A stretch of DNA of 20,644 nucleotides from CAYTOJ01 sp964439415 (lineage in GTDB: Bacteria; Pseudomonadota; Alphaproteobacteria; Rickettsiales; CAZAGG01), in the NCBI GenBank assembly GCA_964439415.1, contig CAYTOJ010000023.1:1-20644 (forward strand), given 5' to 3'. Numbering within the stretch: the first letter of the stretch is position 1; the number at the start of each line of letters is the position of its first letter. Positions 7,801 to 14,892 of the stretch are shown piece after piece. Both the position numbers and the translations under genes were made by a program. The notes below the pieces were generated by a model. That model ran no database searches and was not told where the DNA came from. It worked only from the letters and a program-made list of their open reading frames with translations.

Positions 7801-8087
7801 GGACGGAACACCCATCAGCAAAACTGGTTATGACACTGCATATAAACGATATGGTTGCTTATGAAAAGGATGGGAAGAAACTAATATGCAGAGTGAAGAA
7901 AATGCTTACAAGTGGATCTGTATATTTAAGACCGCATAATATTGCTAAAGAAGAAGCTGATAAACTCAGTTGGGCGGCATCCGCCAACCAGTTACAGCTA
8001 CATAAAGCGCGCAAGATTTCTGTCGGCATAGATGGCGTGGTGAAAGACCCGCTGGAGAGCGAGCCGACAAAAGAACAATCGGTATGA
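4815..8087 (+). CDS. cas9: Type II-C CRISPR RNA-guided endonuclease Cas9
   Basis: Cas9 cuts target DNA guided by crRNA:tracrRNA. The start is set at ATG 4815, preceded by GGGAGG at 4805-4810, giving 1090 residues (an upstream in-frame ATG at 4803 overlaps that site). RuvC-I is at the N-terminus (LGLDVGTNSIGW, D8). An Arg-rich bridge helix follows at about 52-75 (AVERRNARGMRRRGDRR). RuvC-II has EIVRDLK (E519). The HNH domain has CPYTGK and EVEHILPYSKTLDN (H603) with a downstream WANRIKGN. RuvC-III has DHRHHAIDAF (H773, D776). All catalytic residues are present, so it should be an active nuclease. The length and the absence of csn2 or cas4 fit II-C. The C-terminal PAM-interacting domain has no recognisable specificity. 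Its TGA overlaps the cas1 ATG (ATGA). Confidence 0.97.
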   Translation: MKWRLGLDVGTNSIGWCALRLDKHNEPASFIDWGVRIFDDGRDEKTNESSAVERRNARGMRRRGDRRIIRRKALLRTLKIYGLLPQDEKTCKEEIEKLNPLELRFKALDNKLELYEIGRALFHLQQRRGFKSNRKEGGKKEAEDGITKEAAKKLAASMAAEKSRTLGEFLYKRNSQAKISTRFNKRMEGSKEVYDLYPTRQMVEDEFDTIWASQSKYYPSFLTEEAKKKIRHIIIDQRRLKPQPKGKCLLMPEEDRMAWAMPSAQKFRILKEVNNIRIISPDSNGFTRFLHQHERDIVTTELMKQGSVSFSSIRKKLNIPATSRINLEITRDKLQGDLTAAVMRRENNFGKQWDEFALAKQDEIISHIIDDNLEDDEVVEWLIYNHGIPPEQAKSISEARLPSEYCRYGSTVINAIIPLMEGVNGEDGLLEDKAIKTAGAQYGWHHSRLYTGELFEQLPYYGRVLEQHVVKNPKSTDEMVRQYGRVSNPTVHIVLNQIRKLVNALALRFGTMPEQIVLEIVRDLKHGAKETASINREILKNTKANEKRKEEIEKHGLASTPGYLLKMKLWEELATDPEQRKCPYTGKTINITQLLSDEVEVEHILPYSKTLDNTNANLTVSYRWANRIKGNESPFEGFKNNKHGIDYNEIWERVQGNLKAYPDKWKGKAWRFSENAMQAFEEKAQKIIIKSTLDGSTTEVDTHLEGFAARQLNDTSYIAKLARKYLSYCNGENNVHVTLGALTGLLRKSWGLNALIAEDEKVNAKNRTDHRHHAIDAFVIANTSRSMVQKISRASARIEEYRKHDTLRKMSDELDKPWDGFEWQQMKAHCDAITISYKPDHGSTANGSTTGCLHKETVYGLTDEKPESKGNLVFVIRVPLESLKNRKEIELIRDKALRADILEFVGEASDKEIKAVLLRYSEKTGVKRVRILDERTANTMIPVKNKQGVPYKWMMGGSNHRAEIYQLTDGKNAGKWQVEVISTFNANQKGFVPKWRTEHPSAKLVMTLHINDMVAYEKDGKKLICRVKKMLTSGSVYLRPHNIAKEEADKLSWAASANQLQLHKARKISVGIDGVVKDPLESEPTKEQSV

Positions 8088-8986
8088 TTGGCCGTATTGT
8101 TGAAATAAGCGAGAATGGCCGCCATTTATCGGTATACCGGGGTTTTCTGGTGGTATCGCAGAACAGGGAAGAACTGGCGCGTATTCCGCTTGATGATATT
8201 GGCGTTATCCTGGCCAATGCCCACCAGCTTACCTACAGCAATGCACTTCTGCTGGAGTTATGCGAAAGGGGTATTGGTTTTATATTCTGTGGCAGTAACC
8301 ACTCCCCGGCGGGTATGCTCTGGCCGATGGATAGCCACCACCAGCAGACCGGCGTTATGCGCGCCCAGCTTGATGCATCAGTGCCGCTATGCAAGCAGCT
8401 ATGGAAACAGCTTATTCAGGCCAAGCTTACATTCCAGCAGGAGGCGCTTATTGCCAACGGCAGGGAAGGAAAAGCTTTTGAATTTCTGATTCAGAAGGTG
8501 CGCTCCGGCGATCCTGATAATATCGAGGCGCAGGCGGCGCGGATTTACTGGCCAGCCCTTATGGGAAAAGGCTTTACCCGGGATAAAAACGGCGCGGGAG
8601 TAAACGGCCTGCTTAATTATGGCTATGCGATTCTGCGCTCAACCGTTGCACGGGGGGTAATGGCGGCCGGGCTTCACCCCTCTTTAGGGGTTCACCACCG
8701 CAATCGCTTAAACCCGATGTGCCTGGTGGATGATGTTATGGAGCCATTCCGCCCATTAATTGATAACGAAGTAATGCGGATAATAAAAGCCGGGAATAAC
8801 ATGGAAGTAAACCCGCAAACCAAGCAGACTCTGGTGCTTGCCATGCTGAAGGATTGCCTGGCGGATAACTGCCGCACGCCAGCTTCGGTTGCCGTGCAGA
8901 GGCTTTGCACCTCAATCGCCGCTGTATACCAGAACAAAACGGGCAGAATTACTCTGCCTGACAGACTGATCATTGAAGAAGTTTAG
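8084..8986 (+). CDS. cas1: CRISPR integrase Cas1 (type II)
   Basis: Cas1 is the integrase that inserts new spacers with Cas2. It has 300 residues, the usual type II size. Metal-binding candidates are E148 (NIEAQAARIYW), H204 in LHPSLGVHHRNRLNP and E220 in DDVMEPFRPLID. The N-terminal beta domain reads MIGRIVEISENGRHLSVYRG. The gene overlaps the cas9 stop by four bases, so it is translationally coupled. A strong terminator-like hairpin follows 10 bp after its stop, before cas2. Confidence 0.96.
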   Translation: MIGRIVEISENGRHLSVYRGFLVVSQNREELARIPLDDIGVILANAHQLTYSNALLLELCERGIGFIFCGSNHSPAGMLWPMDSHHQQTGVMRAQLDASVPLCKQLWKQLIQAKLTFQQEALIANGREGKAFEFLIQKVRSGDPDNIEAQAARIYWPALMGKGFTRDKNGAGVNGLLNYGYAILRSTVARGVMAAGLHPSLGVHHRNRLNPMCLVDDVMEPFRPLIDNEVMRIIKAGNNMEVNPQTKQTLVLAMLKDCLADNCRTPASVAVQRLCTSIAAVYQNKTGRITLPDRLIIEEV

Positions 8987-8996
8987 ATATTTCAAT

Positions 8997-9039
8997 ATAT
9001 AGCTATCGCACTTCAAGAGTGCGATAGCTATATTTTTTT
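8997..9039 (+). terminator. Terminator-like hairpin between cas1 and cas2
   Basis: A perfect 16-bp stem (8997-9012 with 9018-9033), loop TCAAG, is followed by seven T (9033-9039). It has full intrinsic terminator form and would separate cas9-cas1 from cas2. It is also the first part of a composite repeat that resembles the one in hprK. Confidence 0.75.
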
Positions 9040-9046
9040 ATATTTT

Positions 9047-9076
9047 GCGCATGGCCGCCAATCCAGCCCCATGCGC
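9047..9076 (+). repeat. GCGCATGG hairpin module, copy between cas1 and cas2
   Basis: The arms GCGCATGG and CCATGCGC enclose a loop with CCAGC. Nearly the same 30 bases occur at 3845-3874 in hprK, and one half recurs in inverted orientation at 20604-20623. Confidence 0.8.
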
Positions 9077-9079
9077 GTA

Positions 9080-9136
9080 TATACTGCTCGCGAATTAACT
9101 GTAAAGAATCCACATTCTTGATACGCGAGCAGTATA
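9080..9136. repeat. 57-bp inverted-repeat element, copy 1
   Basis: The ends are perfect 13-bp inverted repeats, TATACTGCTCGCG (9080-9092) and CGCGAGCAGTATA (9124-9136). The reverse complement matches 20545-20601 at about 50 of 57 positions with no gap. No coding capacity; a miniature palindromic element. Confidence 0.85.
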
Positions 9137-9205
9137 GTAGCTCAGTTCCATAAAATGTAAACTTTGCATTAATAAACATTAACATCAAGCGTGTAAACTT
9201 GGAGC

Positions 9206-9535
9206 ATGGTTTTAAGTGCTTACAGGATTATGTGGGTAATGGTGATGTTTGACCTGCCTGTAGTAACAGAGCAGGAACGTAAAAGGGCAACGGCCTTCCG
9301 CAAAAAGCTGCTGGATGAAGGTTTTGAGATGTCGCAATTCTCGGTTTACATGCGGCATATGGCCAGCCGGGAAAGGGCTGAGGCACTGGCGAAGAGGGTT
9401 GTGAAAAGCGTTCCACCGGCAGGCAAGGTAAGCATTTTATTTTTTACAGATAAGCAGTTTGGTGATATTATCTCGTACCATAACTGCAGGCCTGAACCAG
9501 TTCCAAAAAATCCTGATCAGTATGTGCTTTTCTGA
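9206..9535 (+). CDS. cas2: CRISPR adaptation nuclease-fold protein Cas2
   Basis: Cas2 bridges two Cas1 dimers during spacer integration. The 109-residue protein has MWVMVMFDLPV with D16, RKRATAFRKKLLDEGFEMSQFSVYMR and a C-terminal DQYVLF, all typical of type II-C Cas2. A GGAG ribosome binding site precedes the ATG by two bases. It is separated from cas1 by 219 bp holding a terminator-like hairpin and two repeat modules, an unusual break in the operon, so cas2 may need its own promoter. I see no convincing one in 9137-9205. Confidence 0.95.
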   Translation: MVLSAYRIMWVMVMFDLPVVTEQERKRATAFRKKLLDEGFEMSQFSVYMRHMASRERAEALAKRVVKSVPPAGKVSILFFTDKQFGDIISYHNCRPEPVPKNPDQYVLF

Positions 9536-9607
9536 GAAAATCAGGCCGTTTTCTGATAAAAAAAATGGCAAAGTATCTATATTTTTCAATAAAATACTAT
9601 GCCGTCT

Positions 9608-9973
9608 ATTATAGACCATTGGGAGATGGTGTCCAGCCGCAACACAACTGACGGTGTGCACCCATCCACAGCAATTATAGACCATTGGGAGATGGTGTCC
9701 AGCCGCAACAAGCCAACATCAGCCAGCGTTAAAGCGCCGATTATAGACCATTGGGAGATGGTGTCCAGCCGCAACCAGAAATTCAACGAGGCCGCACAAA
9801 GGCAAATTATAGACCATTGGGAGATGGTGTCCAGCCGCAACTAGTTAGAGACATGGCCTCAATAATTGGATATTATAGACCATTGGGAGATGGTGTCCAG
9901 CCGCAACGCAAGACTACTGTGGAGCTTGAAGAATTACATTATAGACCATTGGGAGATGGTGTCCAGCCGCAAC
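9608..9973 (-). CRISPR. CRISPR array, six repeats, five spacers, transcribed on the minus strand
   Basis: Six identical 36-bp repeats lie at 9608-9643, 9674-9709, 9740-9775, 9806-9841, 9872-9907 and 9938-9973, separated by five unique 30-bp spacers. On the minus strand the repeat starts GTTGCGGCTGG and ends TCTATAAT, the form of type II-C repeats such as those of Neisseria. The orientation is set by the tracrRNA anti-repeat. Each repeat contains TGGACA (positions 9-14) and TATAAT (31-36) with a 16-bp spacer, so initiation about 7 nt into each spacer is predicted. No spacer matches elsewhere in the window by eye. A weak hairpin with T-rich tail (9557-9534, minus strand) may end the transcript. 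Confidence 0.97.
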
Positions 9974-9983
9974 TCTACTGCTT

Positions 9984-10012
9984 GGTATAGTGCGATAATT
10001 TGTTAAGGCCAA
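9984..10012 (-). promoter_or_regulatory. Candidate array leader promoter
   Basis: On the minus strand TTGGCC (10012-10007) and TATACC (9989-9984) are separated by 17 bp. Each matches consensus at four of six bases. Initiation near 9977 would start just before the first-transcribed repeat. Weak evidence. Confidence 0.3.
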
Positions 10013-10016
10013 TTTT

Positions 10017-10325
10017 CTATCTGGTAACGAATGCGCCGCCGGTTGCAGCGGCCACCTTCCAGCGACCGGCAGCAACGGCCTGAGATGACTTCAAGGAAGA
10101 GCGGCGGGCGGCAAGGCGTGCAAGGGTATCCTGCCGCCTTTTCTCATCCAGCGAGCCTTGCATATTCTTGTCGGAATCAAGGAATACGCCGCCAAGTTCC
10201 TGGAGATTTTCCGCTTCCCTCTGCTGTGCATCAGCCAGCAGATTGATCTGGTTATGCTTTTTGTTGCGGGCGCGTATTATCTCCTTTTTGGTTTTAGGCT
10301 CTTTATCCTTAAAAAATATCCCCAA
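10017..10325 (-). CDS. Hypothetical basic protein next to the array
   Basis: A 102-residue product, not recognised. It is charged and helical, with a Lys/Arg-rich N-terminus (KDKEPKTKKEIIRARNKKHNQ), a Gln/Glu-rich probable coiled coil and a basic middle (DEKRRQDTLARLAARRSSLK). No membrane segment. The start is a TTG (10325-10323) a few bases after GGGAG; no ATG is available. It follows the 60-residue gene by 14 bp and is the last gene of a three-gene minus-strand set reading toward the CRISPR array 43 bp away. Function unknown. Confidence 0.55.
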   Translation of the reverse strand: MGIFFKDKEPKTKKEIIRARNKKHNQINLLADAQQREAENLQELGGVFLDSDKNMQGSLDEKRRQDTLARLAARRSSLKSSQAVAAGRWKVAAATGGAFVTR

Positions 10326-10339
10326 TATCTCCCGCCCTT

Positions 10340-10522
10340 CTAGTCCTTGAAATCCGCTCTTTTTCTACGCTTTAAATTATCCCGCAGCGCCTTGGCAAGC
10401 CTTTCCTTTTTTGACTCATCACGCCCCTCCCGGGCAGCAAGGCTCAGGCTTTTATCATCCAAAACGGGATTCTTCGTTATATGATTATTGGCGGCGTTCT
10501 CACTTATATATTTATCATTCAT
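10340..10522 (-). CDS. Small conserved-type basic protein
   Basis: 60 residues from the ATG at 10522, chosen because GGGA lies five bases upstream; in-frame starts further upstream would give up to 75 residues. The C-terminus KKERLAKALRDNLKRRKRADFKD resembles the short LRxNLKRRK tail of small alphaproteobacterial proteins of unknown role. That link is from memory of the pattern, not a search. Highly charged, no membrane segment. Lies between the 397- and 102-residue genes in an apparent operon. Confidence 0.5.
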   Translation of the reverse strand: MNDKYISENAANNHITKNPVLDDKSLSLAAREGRDESKKERLAKALRDNLKRRKRADFKD

Positions 10523-10596
10523 ACACATCCCAGTATATGACCCGATCCACCGAACTGTCACGAACAAATGGAGATTAGTCGCTTACTCCACACGCT

Positions 10597-11790
10597 CTAG
10601 CGGCTTAGTTGCTGCGTGGCTGTGGATGCCTCGCCAGATAGTTTGCGCACATTCACGGCCACTCCCCCCACTTTTGCCTGTACTTTGCTCAGGCCATCCT
10701 TAACGCTGGCCTCTGTCACCAGTGCCTCGCCGCATTTGCCAAGCCAGCCGCCGGGTGTGGTGCGTATCTGGGTTTCATCCATGCCAAGCCCGCCCCAGAT
10801 GGCGCGGTGTTGTTTAGCGTAGTCCTTATCGCCAGGTTTGACAGCACTCTCAATTTTTCCATCCTTCGCCGGGGTAAAAATCAGTGCGTTGATTTTATCA
10901 TCAGAGCCATACAGCTCTTTAAGGGCATCTTTCAGTTCCTTGCGCTGCAATGATCCGTCAGGATTCTTGAATGCCTGCACCACCGTGTAAAGTTCCAGCG
11001 CCATTTTTCTGGCTCTGTCATTTAAAATATCAGGGGGTACGCTATCATTACTGATTCTGGTAAGCACAGCATCGGCGTAGTATCTTATCTTCTCGAATTT
11101 CGGATCTTCAGCGTTGCTGCAATAATCCGTCATTCTTTTGAAAATAGTGACCGGCCCTGTACCCTCGTTATCATTCACTCCGGATAGCAGCTTGTTAAGC
11201 CCAGGCGTTGCCACGGTTACATACTGCCGCAGGCTGAACATCAGGCTGTTAAATAACCCGGTAAAGCCAAGTGGCCGGATGCCGGATGAAGCGCCCAGAG
11301 TATTACCGAAAGCCACAGCCTTGGTGACTGACTGGCCGTGCAAATTTTGCGCTTTCTCCACAAGTCCCAGCACGTTTTTAGGGTCTTGCAGGGTTATATT
11401 CTCCCTGTCCCGGTAGAAGTTGTTGGAGAGAAAATAACCGCCGACAATGCCGAACAATGGCGGAACGGCTCTGTAAAAAACCGCCGCCAGCCTTTGCATG
11501 GGAGAATCTGAATAAGGATTATTCGGGAATTTGTCCTGCATTTTATCCCTGGCGATATTGCCTGCGAACAAACCTGCTGTAACGCCAAGCGCACCCATAA
11601 GGCCGGAGAGAGCCAGCCCCGGCTTCTCCTTGGTTCCTGGTGCATGAAACATACTGGTGATAATTTCCAGACCGCGCACAAACGGCTCGAATATTCCTGC
11701 CCTTCTGGTATTACTATGATCAAGCTGACTGTCAGTGACAGTTATGTCGCCTAATTGCGCAATGGCATGATTCTGCTGGGCTGCTGACAC
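10597..11790 (-). CDS. Hypothetical membrane-associated protein
   Basis: A 397-residue product, not recognised. Two glycine-rich hydrophobic segments are visible at about residues 57-79 (GLALSGLMGALGVTAGLFAG) and 103-125 (PLFGIVGGYFLSN), followed by a soluble region of about 270 residues with no known motif. The start is a GTG at 11790-11788. A better ribosome binding site upstream (GGTGGAAGA) leads to an ATG in another frame that ends after about 20 codons, so a short leader ORF may couple translation. First gene of the set that continues with the two small genes, 74 bp downstream of galU on the same strand. Function unknown. Confidence 0.6.
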   Translation of the reverse strand: MSAAQQNHAIAQLGDITVTDSQLDHSNTRRAGIFEPFVRGLEIITSMFHAPGTKEKPGLALSGLMGALGVTAGLFAGNIARDKMQDKFPNNPYSDSPMQRLAAVFYRAVPPLFGIVGGYFLSNNFYRDRENITLQDPKNVLGLVEKAQNLHGQSVTKAVAFGNTLGASSGIRPLGFTGLFNSLMFSLRQYVTVATPGLNKLLSGVNDNEGTGPVTIFKRMTDYCSNAEDPKFEKIRYYADAVLTRISNDSVPPDILNDRARKMALELYTVVQAFKNPDGSLQRKELKDALKELYGSDDKINALIFTPAKDGKIESAVKPGDKDYAKQHRAIWGGLGMDETQIRTTPGGWLGKCGEALVTEASVKDGLSKVQAKVGGVAVNVRKLSGEASTATQQLSR

Positions 11791-11864
11791 AAATAAACCA
11801 GTTTAACTTTAACCATTCTTCCACCGGGATGTTACATATTTGTGGCAGTTATGTTAAAATTAGT

Positions 11865-12743
11865 TTAATTAGTATCAGGCAGAGCTTTAATGAAACTTCT
11901 AATCTGGCCGCCTATATCCGGGCGGGCAAGGGCGTAGGCGATATTAGCTTCAATATAACCAGCTTTATCACCGCAGTCAAAACGTTTGCCTTCCACCAGC
12001 ACGCCGTGCAGGGGTTTCTCCTTCATCATTTCCGCTATCGCATCGGTTAACTGTATCTCGCCGCCAGCACCTTTCTTCTGGGCGGAGAGATATTTAAAAA
12101 TCTCCGGTTCCAGGATATAACGGCCTATGACTGAAAGGCGGGATGGTGCATCCTTCGGTTTCGGCTTCTCTACAATGCTTCGGGCTTTAATGACGTTGCC
12201 CTCATGGCTTTCCACCTCGATAATGCCGAATTTCTGAACATCCTTCTCCTCAACTTCCTGAAGCGCAACTACATTACCGCCCTTGGCCAGGTATACATCC
12301 ATAAGCTGTTTTATGGCCGGGATATCGCACATCATCATATCATCAGCCAGTAATACCGCGAAAGGCTCGTTATCCATCATATTGCGCGCGCACCATACAG
12401 CGTGCCCCAGGCCAAGCGGAGCCTGCTGACGGGTTATCATGATACAGCCCGGCTCAGGAAGCCAGGCACTGGCCAGTTCAAGCTCCAGTTTTTTGTTCTT
12501 GCTGTTCAACTCGTGATGCAATTCGTAGGAAAGATCAAAATGATTGGTGATGGATGTTTTATTCCGCCCGGTTACGAATATGAACTGTTCCAACCCGGCA
12601 TCCCGCGCTTCTTCATAGGCGTAATGAATGATGGGTTTATCCACCACCGGCAGCATTTCTTTGGGCATACTTTTTGTTGCGGGCAGAAACCTGGTTCCCA
12701 GACCACCAACAGGAAAAACCGCTTTCAAAGGAAATTTGCTCAT
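11865..12743 (-). CDS. galU: UTP-glucose-1-phosphate uridylyltransferase
   Basis: GalU makes UDP-glucose from UTP and glucose-1-phosphate for envelope polysaccharides. The 292 residues match bacterial GalU length. Motifs are the N-terminal nucleotide-binding VFPVGGLGTRFLPATKSMPKEMLP, VDKPIIHYAYEEA, the LADD metal site in the middle, FGIIEVE, IVEKPKP and GGEIQLTDAI near the end. The start is the ATG at 12743-12741, preceded by an A-rich weak ribosome binding site. It precedes three unknown genes on the same strand. Confidence 0.95.
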   Translation of the reverse strand: MSKFPLKAVFPVGGLGTRFLPATKSMPKEMLPVVDKPIIHYAYEEARDAGLEQFIFVTGRNKTSITNHFDLSYELHHELNSKNKKLELELASAWLPEPGCIMITRQQAPLGLGHAVWCARNMMDNEPFAVLLADDMMMCDIPAIKQLMDVYLAKGGNVVALQEVEEKDVQKFGIIEVESHEGNVIKARSIVEKPKPKDAPSRLSVIGRYILEPEIFKYLSAQKKGAGGEIQLTDAIAEMMKEKPLHGVLVEGKRFDCGDKAGYIEANIAYALARPDIGGQIRSFIKALPDTN

Positions 12744-12869
12744 ATTTTCTTAACTATTAATCTGTTTATCAAATCTTACAGTGTACTAACAGTTAATAGA
12801 TAAAAGTAAATATTTTAACAAACCCAGCCTTTGAGCACTTCTGATTAGCGGATGCCACTTGAAATCGAC

Positions 12870-12944
<75 letters not shown>

Positions 12945-12966
12945 ATCCTCATGTAAAGAGTGAATC

Positions 12967-12994
12967 CTTATAAGTTCCGTCTGCATAATGGCAA
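12967..12994 (-). promoter_or_regulatory. tRNA-Gly promoter
   Basis: On the minus strand TTGCCA (12994-12989) and TATAAG (12972-12967) are separated by 16 bp, each one base off consensus. The predicted start is about 16 nt before the tRNA. Confidence 0.6.
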
Positions 12995-13099
12995 GTATAA
13001 TTCTTCATCAGCAGAAAAATAATCAGGCTACTTGAATAATGCGCCTTAGTAACTATATTCACATCAATAAATAAAGAATTCATTCTGAAGAGGGTTTTA

Positions 13100-14872
13100 A
13101 TGGGTAAAGTTATCGGCATTGATTTGGGCACAACTAATTCCTGCGTGGCTATAATGGTCAGCGGGAAAGAAAGTAAGGTCATAGAGAATTCAGAAGGTTG
13201 GCGCACCACGCCTTCAATAGTCGCATTTACTGATAACGGTGAGATTCTGGTTGGGCAGTCCGCAAAACGTCAGGCAGTGACGAATCCTGAGAATACCCTT
13301 TATGCGATCAAGCGCCTGATTGGCCGTAGCTTTGATGATCCGATAGTACAAAAGGAGATTAAACTCAGTCCGTTTAAAATCAGCAAGGCGGATAATGGCG
13401 ATGCATGGGTTGAGGTGAAAGGCAAAAAATACTCACCAAGCCAGATAAGTGCTAACATTTTGAAGAAGATGAAGGAAACGGCGGAAAGCTACCTCGGTGA
13501 GACTGTAAGCGAGGCGGTTATAACGGTTCCCGCGTATTTTAATGATGCGCAGCGCCAGGCGACTAAAGATGCCGGAAAAATCGCCGGGCTGGAAGTGCTG
13601 AGAATCATTAACGAGCCTACAGCGGCGGCACTGGCCTATGGCTTTGACAAGCAGGACGGTAAAACCATTGCAGTTTATGACTTAGGTGGTGGCACGTTCG
13701 ATGTATCAGTTCTGGAAATCGGTGACGGAGTTTTTGAAGTAAAGTCCACCAATGGCGATACCTTCCTGGGCGGGGAGGATTTTGACAACCGCATTATTGA
13801 TTATCTCGCCACTGAGTTCAAGAAGGAGCAGGGCATTGACCTGCGCGGCGATAAGCTGGCGCTGCAACGCCTGAAGGAGGCGGCGGAGAAGGCGAAAATT
13901 GAACTCTCCAGCGCGGTGCAGACTGATGTTAATCTGCCGTTCATCACAGCCGATGCCAGCGGGCCAAAACATCTTAATATCAAACTTACCCGCGCCAAAC
14001 TGGAAAGCCTGGTGGCTGACCTGGTAGAGCGAACTTTAGAGCCATGCCGGAAAGCATTGAAGGATGCTGGTCTTAACGCAGGGGCGATTGACGAAGTTGT
14101 ACTGGTAGGCGGNNNNNNNNNNNNNNNNNNNNNNNNNNNNNNNNNNNNNNNNNNNNNNNNNNNNNNNNNNNNNNNNNNNNNNNNNNNNNNNNNNNNNNNN
14201 NNNNNNNNNNNNTCAACTGCTGATGACAGCCAGTCAGCCGTTACCATCAGGGTATTTCAGGGTGAGCGCGAAATGGCGGTTGATAATAAAATGCTGGGGC
14301 AGTTTGATCTGGTGGGCATACCTGCCGCGCCAAGGGGGGTGCCGCAGATTGAAGTCACCTTCGATATTGATGCTAACGGTATAGTAAGCGTATCCGCCAA
14401 GGACAAGGCTACTAACAAGGAACAGCAGATTAAAATCCAGCCATCGGGCGGATTATCAGATGCTGATATCAAGCAGATGATAAAGGATGCTGAAGCAAAT
14501 GCGAGTGAGGATAAAAAACGCCGTGAGCTGGTGGAAGCCAGAAACCGGGCTGATAGTCTCCTGTATTCAACTGAGAAAAGCCTGGAGGAGCACGGCACGA
14601 AAATGCCGGAAGCTGAACGCACGCAGATAAAGGAGGATGTTGAAGCCCTGAAGAAGGTAATCGACAGTGAAAACGTAGCGGAGATTAACGCAAAAGCCGA
14701 TGCACTCACCAAGTCATCCATGAAGCTGGGGGAGATGCTCTACCGCCAGCAACAGCAGGATGAGGCGGCCGCATCCGAAGGTGCTTCAGCCGATAGCGCA
14801 GCACAGCCGGGGGAGAAGGTAGTGGACGCTTCCTTCGAGGAAATACAAGAGGACAAAAAGAAAAGCGCTTAA
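13100..14872 (+). CDS. dnaK: Molecular chaperone DnaK (interrupted by assembly gap)
   Basis: Hsp70 chaperone, acting with DnaJ and GrpE in protein folding. The N-terminus MGKVIGIDLGTTNSCVAI, the phosphate-2 loop IAVYDLGGGTFDVSVLE and INEPTAAALAYG mark the ATPase domain. EQQIKIQPSGGLSDADI starts the end of the substrate-binding domain, and the acidic tail (ASFEEIQEDKKKSA) replaces the more common EEV-type ending. An AAGAGGG site lies five bases before the ATG. The 100 N remove the stretch between DEVVLVGG and STADDSQSAV. By comparison with E. coli DnaK about 84 codons belong there, which would bring the protein to about 640 residues, the normal length. dnaJ is not downstream; metF is convergent. 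Confidence 0.96.
   Translation: MGKVIGIDLGTTNSCVAIMVSGKESKVIENSEGWRTTPSIVAFTDNGEILVGQSAKRQAVTNPENTLYAIKRLIGRSFDDPIVQKEIKLSPFKISKADNGDAWVEVKGKKYSPSQISANILKKMKETAESYLGETVSEAVITVPAYFNDAQRQATKDAGKIAGLEVLRIINEPTAAALAYGFDKQDGKTIAVYDLGGGTFDVSVLEIGDGVFEVKSTNGDTFLGGEDFDNRIIDYLATEFKKEQGIDLRGDKLALQRLKEAAEKAKIELSSAVQTDVNLPFITADASGPKHLNIKLTRAKLESLVADLVERTLEPCRKALKDAGLNAGAIDEVVLVGXXXXXXXXXXXXXXXXXXXXXXXXXXXXXXXXXXSTADDSQSAVTIRVFQGEREMAVDNKMLGQFDLVGIPAAPRGVPQIEVTFDIDANGIVSVSAKDKATNKEQQIKIQPSGGLSDADIKQMIKDAEANASEDKKRRELVEARNRADSLLYSTEKSLEEHGTKMPEAERTQIKEDVEALKKVIDSENVAEINAKADALTKSSMKLGEMLYRQQQQDEAAASEGASADSAAQPGEKVVDASFEEIQEDKKKSA
14113..14212. other. Assembly gap of 100 N
   Basis: Exactly 100 N, a placeholder length. 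The flanking DnaK segments imply about 253 missing bases, so downstream coordinates are likely about 150 bp short. Confidence 0.95.
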
Positions 14873-14885
14873 GCAGCGTTTTGCC
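14863..14885. terminator. Hairpin between convergent dnaK and metF
   Basis: AAAAGCGCT (ending in the dnaK stop region) pairs with AGCGTTTT with one bulge. On the plus strand it is followed by GCCC rather than a long T run, but the arm itself supplies four T. Probable shared terminator for the two genes, whose stops are 20 bp apart. Confidence 0.45.
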
Positions 14886-14892
14886 CTCCCTT

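Noticed and set aside
9003..9188. 61-residue minus-strand open frame between cas1 and cas2
   Set aside because: It consists of the palindromic modules, has no ribosome binding site and no protein-like pattern.
9608..9973. Spacers targeting sequence in this window
   Set aside because: No spacer match was seen by eye on either strand; a database search would be needed for true targets.
9586..9990. Open frames on both strands running through the array, with repeated peptide units
   Set aside because: They are translations of the 36-bp repeat plus 30-bp spacers (66 bp, a multiple of three), which keeps frames open by chance.
14257..14721. Long minus-strand open frame inside dnaK
   Set aside because: Shadow frame with Ser/Leu-rich composition opposite a conserved chaperone gene.
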